62,318 nt of DNA from Sulfitobacter sp. F26204 (GTDB taxonomy: Bacteria > Pseudomonadota > Alphaproteobacteria > Rhodobacterales > Rhodobacteraceae): NCBI RefSeq assembly GCF_026410305.1, contig NZ_JAPMLQ010000006.1, forward strand, positions 181,849-244,166, given 5' to 3'. Numbering within the stretch: the stretch's first letter is position 1; every line of letters begins with the position of its first letter. This document shows, one piece after another, positions 61,011 through 62,318 of this stretch. Under the pieces are notes generated by a model that was not told the DNA's origin, made no database searches, and was given only the letters and a program-made list of their open reading frames with translations. The translations under genes and the position numbers were made by a program.

Positions 61011-61167
61011 TGTAGCGGTTCAGGTCGGCGGACGCCTGGTTCACCGAAAGACCAAACTGCTCCATCAAATCGCTACGGTTCACTCGCCCCTCCCAAAACA
61101 ATCGGAACTCGATGAAATCGAGGCGCTGCGCGACTCCCCAACGAAGCTCTGACTTGTCACTATCCAC
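60964..61167 (-). CDS. Miniature winged-helix protein related to BrxR/CapW N-terminal domain
   Basis: 67 residues, GTG start with GGGAG six bases upstream. RLDFIEFRLFWEGRVNRSDL and QFGLSVNQASADLNRYIGF match the N-terminal winged helix of the BrxR/CapW regulators found with BREX, CBASS and other defence systems. Those proteins continue with a WYL domain, which is missing here: the frame stops after VYDKRNI. It may be a stand-alone repressor, or the N-terminus of a protein frameshifted into the HEPN gene. An inverted repeat overlaps its promoter. Confidence 0.7.
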   Translation of the reverse strand: MDSDKSELRWGVAQRLDFIEFRLFWEGRVNRSDLMEQFGLSVNQASADLNRYIGFAPENMVYDKRNI

Positions 61168-61183
61168 TTCGCACTCCCGACCC

Positions 61184-61208
61184 GGCGCGTTTGATTAATA
61201 TGCGCGCC
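61184..61208 (-). promoter_or_regulatory. Inverted repeat upstream of the winged-helix gene
   Basis: GGCGCG-N13-CGCGCC lies 17 bp upstream of the GTG start. The minus strand between the arms includes ATATTAAT, a plausible -10. It is a candidate autoregulatory operator. Confidence 0.45.
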
Positions 61209-61322
61209 CATTTTTTGTGCTGACCGCACGCTAGCGGGGAGTCATGTCTTGTTCAATCGAAATGCTTCGTGTGATTGTCTTTTTCGCGATGTCGTAACGT
61301 TGGGAGGGACGAGGTTGGTTGC

Positions 61323-61523
61323 TCAGCCTTCGGCCATTAGCTCGTCAGGAACGCTTTGAACCTGGCGTTCAAATGCCTCGACGTCGGATAGTCTATACAC
61401 GACCCTGCCGCCGATCTTCAGGTAACGCGGACCTTCCTGGGCCCACCGCCACCGCTCCAGTGTTCGGTGGCTGATCTTCCAACGGGCCGCCAGTTCTTTC
61501 TGATTCACACATACTTCGCTCAT
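61323..61523 (-). CDS. AlpA/excisionase-like helix-turn-helix protein
   Basis: 66 residues. A MerR-like winged helix: ELAARWKISHRTLERWRWAQEGPRYLKIGGRVVYRLSDVEAFE. This form (DNA-binding excisionase or AlpA family) regulates integrase or excision in prophages and genomic islands. AAAGGAGACG precedes the ATG. Its presence supports a mobile origin for the right end of the window. Confidence 0.88.
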   Translation of the reverse strand: MSEVCVNQKELAARWKISHRTLERWRWAQEGPRYLKIGGRVVYRLSDVEAFERQVQSVPDELMAEG

Positions 61524-61795
61524 TTTCGTCTCCTTTTGCGCAACTCACTTCGGTCGCAAGAGAACGAATGCGTGAGAAGAAAACCTATTCAAGTCGGTAG
61601 GTTGCAGACCTTCCCCGACGACTACCTCTTTCTCGGCAACCGCACGCAGCAGAGCGGGTCAAGCCGGGTCAGGGCTTCTCGGGCGTCGGCCTCGGTGATC
61701 TCGTCATCCTGTGCTCGGGCCGCCTTCCATGTCCCTGCGACGATCTCAGGCTGCCCGCCTTCCAATCCTTTTTCACAGATCACGGAGACCATTTC

Positions 61796-62284
61796 ATGCC
61801 ATTTCCCGAGAACACCCCCACGCCTGACGATCTGCCGTTCCTCAGCGCAGCGGACATCGCGGCGCTGCCGGTCGAGTTTCTGGCAATCCTGCAGCGCGAA
61901 ATTGACGAGCGCCTGAAGCGCGACAAGGCCGCCAAGACACGCTTTGATGCCGGATTGGCCGTCCGCTACGCCACTCGCGCCGCCGAGGAACGTCAGACCG
62001 CAGGCAAAGACACCGGCACGGTCCGCTTTGATGATGGCGATTTCACCGTGGTCGCTGATCTGCCGAAGCGGGTGGATTGGGATCAGGACCGACTGGCCGA
62101 CATGGTCGCGCGGATCCGCGATGCAGGCGACGACCCCGCCGAATATGTCGATCTCACTTTCAAAGTTCCCGAGCGCAAATACGCCGCTTGGCCCGAAGCC
62201 ATCCGGGCCGGTTTCGAACCCGCACGCACCGTCCGGCCCGGCACGCTGAAGGTCGAGATCCTCGCGCAGGGGGGCGACCAGTGA
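61796..62284 (+). CDS. Hypothetical protein of a probable mobile-element operon
   Basis: 162 residues with GGAG nine bases upstream of the ATG. The N-terminal half is helical and charged (FLAILQREIDERLKRDKAAKTRF). The middle is VRFDDGDFTVVADLPKRVDWDQDRLADMVARIRDAG, and the end YVDLTFKVPERKYAAWPEAI. I recognise no catalytic motif. It overlaps the next gene's GTG start. Such a protein before a probable ATPase is common in phage-like islands, which is an inference from memory. Confidence 0.8.
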   Translation: MPFPENTPTPDDLPFLSAADIAALPVEFLAILQREIDERLKRDKAAKTRFDAGLAVRYATRAAEERQTAGKDTGTVRFDDGDFTVVADLPKRVDWDQDRLADMVARIRDAGDDPAEYVDLTFKVPERKYAAWPEAIRAGFEPARTVRPGTLKVEILAQGGDQ

Positions 62285-62318
62285 GCCTCCCCATCATCAG
62301 CGCCGACCAGCGGTTGGC
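62281..62318 (+). CDS. Partial gene at right edge
   Basis: A GTG at 62281 overlaps the preceding TGA, and 12 codons reading SLPIISADQRL follow before the edge. The spacing suggests a coupled gene. The start resembles phage/island ATP-binding proteins, but too little is visible to call a product. Confidence 0.35.
   Translation, partial: MSLPIISADQRL

Noticed and set aside
61622..61792. 56-codon minus-strand frame in the island
   Set aside because: Its start is three bases from the divergent 61796 gene, inside that gene's ribosome-site region, and it has no known domain.

Overview
The window looks like chromosomal DNA of an alphaproteobacterium of the family Rhodobacteraceae, probably the marine Roseobacter group. 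Three things suggest this. The gene families include a SUV3-like helicase, an MmcB homologue, a CarD regulator, an RpoH sigma factor with an intact RpoH box, and several small Rhodobacteraceae-type proteins. A LexA box of the alphaproteobacterial type GTTC-N7-GTTC is present. The tRNA-His lacks the encoded G-1 and has U72 and A73. Almost all of the window is ordinary core genome in short, often overlapping operons. Only the last ~3.2 kb, after a tRNA-Ser, looks acquired.

Layout, left half. 1-454 is a capsule-biosynthesis gene cut by the edge. 600-4504 is a riboflavin operon (ribE, unknown, ribB, ribH, nusB, small membrane protein). 4645-4864 holds a candidate 6S-like RNA on the minus strand. 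4903-5710 is an ArsR-type repressor plus SRPBCC pair with two perfect operators. 5806-6310 is an SOS-type mmcB. 6307-10192 carries small genes, tRNA-His, a pseudouridine synthase, rpoH and a DksA-like protein. 10278-14548 encodes a DUF1906 protein, oligoendopeptidase F, a lipase-like hydrolase and an SCP2 protein. 14624-19660 is a TPR protein, SUV3-like helicase, S4 protein, ferredoxin and carD. 19715-25306 has cobS/cobT, a Kef-type antiporter, an Lrp-type regulator and hppD. 25500-30609 has a large unusual bitopic protein, an O-acetylhomoserine sulfhydrylase and a glycosyltransferase-like protein.

Layout, right half. 30937-34196 is a probable copper-responsive cluster: glutaredoxin-MauE fusion, cytochrome c, CopC, CopD, cytochrome c, with a cysteine-rich metal protein convergent to it. 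Two CueR-like promoter dyads precede its first two genes. 34464-36202 has tRNA-Tyr, rlmB and a CoA-binding protein. 36308-41032 is the his cluster (hisB, hisH, hisA, hisF, hisE), with two opposite-strand DUF2147 genes and a frameshifted third copy inside it. 41171-46828 has small genes, a GT87-type membrane protein and a winged-helix/TPR regulator divergent from a TPR protein. 47257-53249 has tRNA-Gly, a MAPEG protein, ctaD, lipB, a DsbA-family protein, tRNA-Leu and an AEC transporter. 53279-58840 is a minus-strand run: MBL hydrolase, tatD, holB, tmk, a penicillin-binding D,D-carboxypeptidase and an SPOR lipoprotein.

After tRNA-Ser(UGA) at 59068 the character changes: 12-bp tandem repeats, an A+T-richer HEPN-domain gene overlapped by a miniature BrxR/CapW-type winged helix, an AlpA-like protein, and the start of a probable mobile-element operon running off the right edge. 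This is the most accessory-looking part and the likeliest place for an undescribed system. I saw no CRISPR array, rRNA or insertion sequence.
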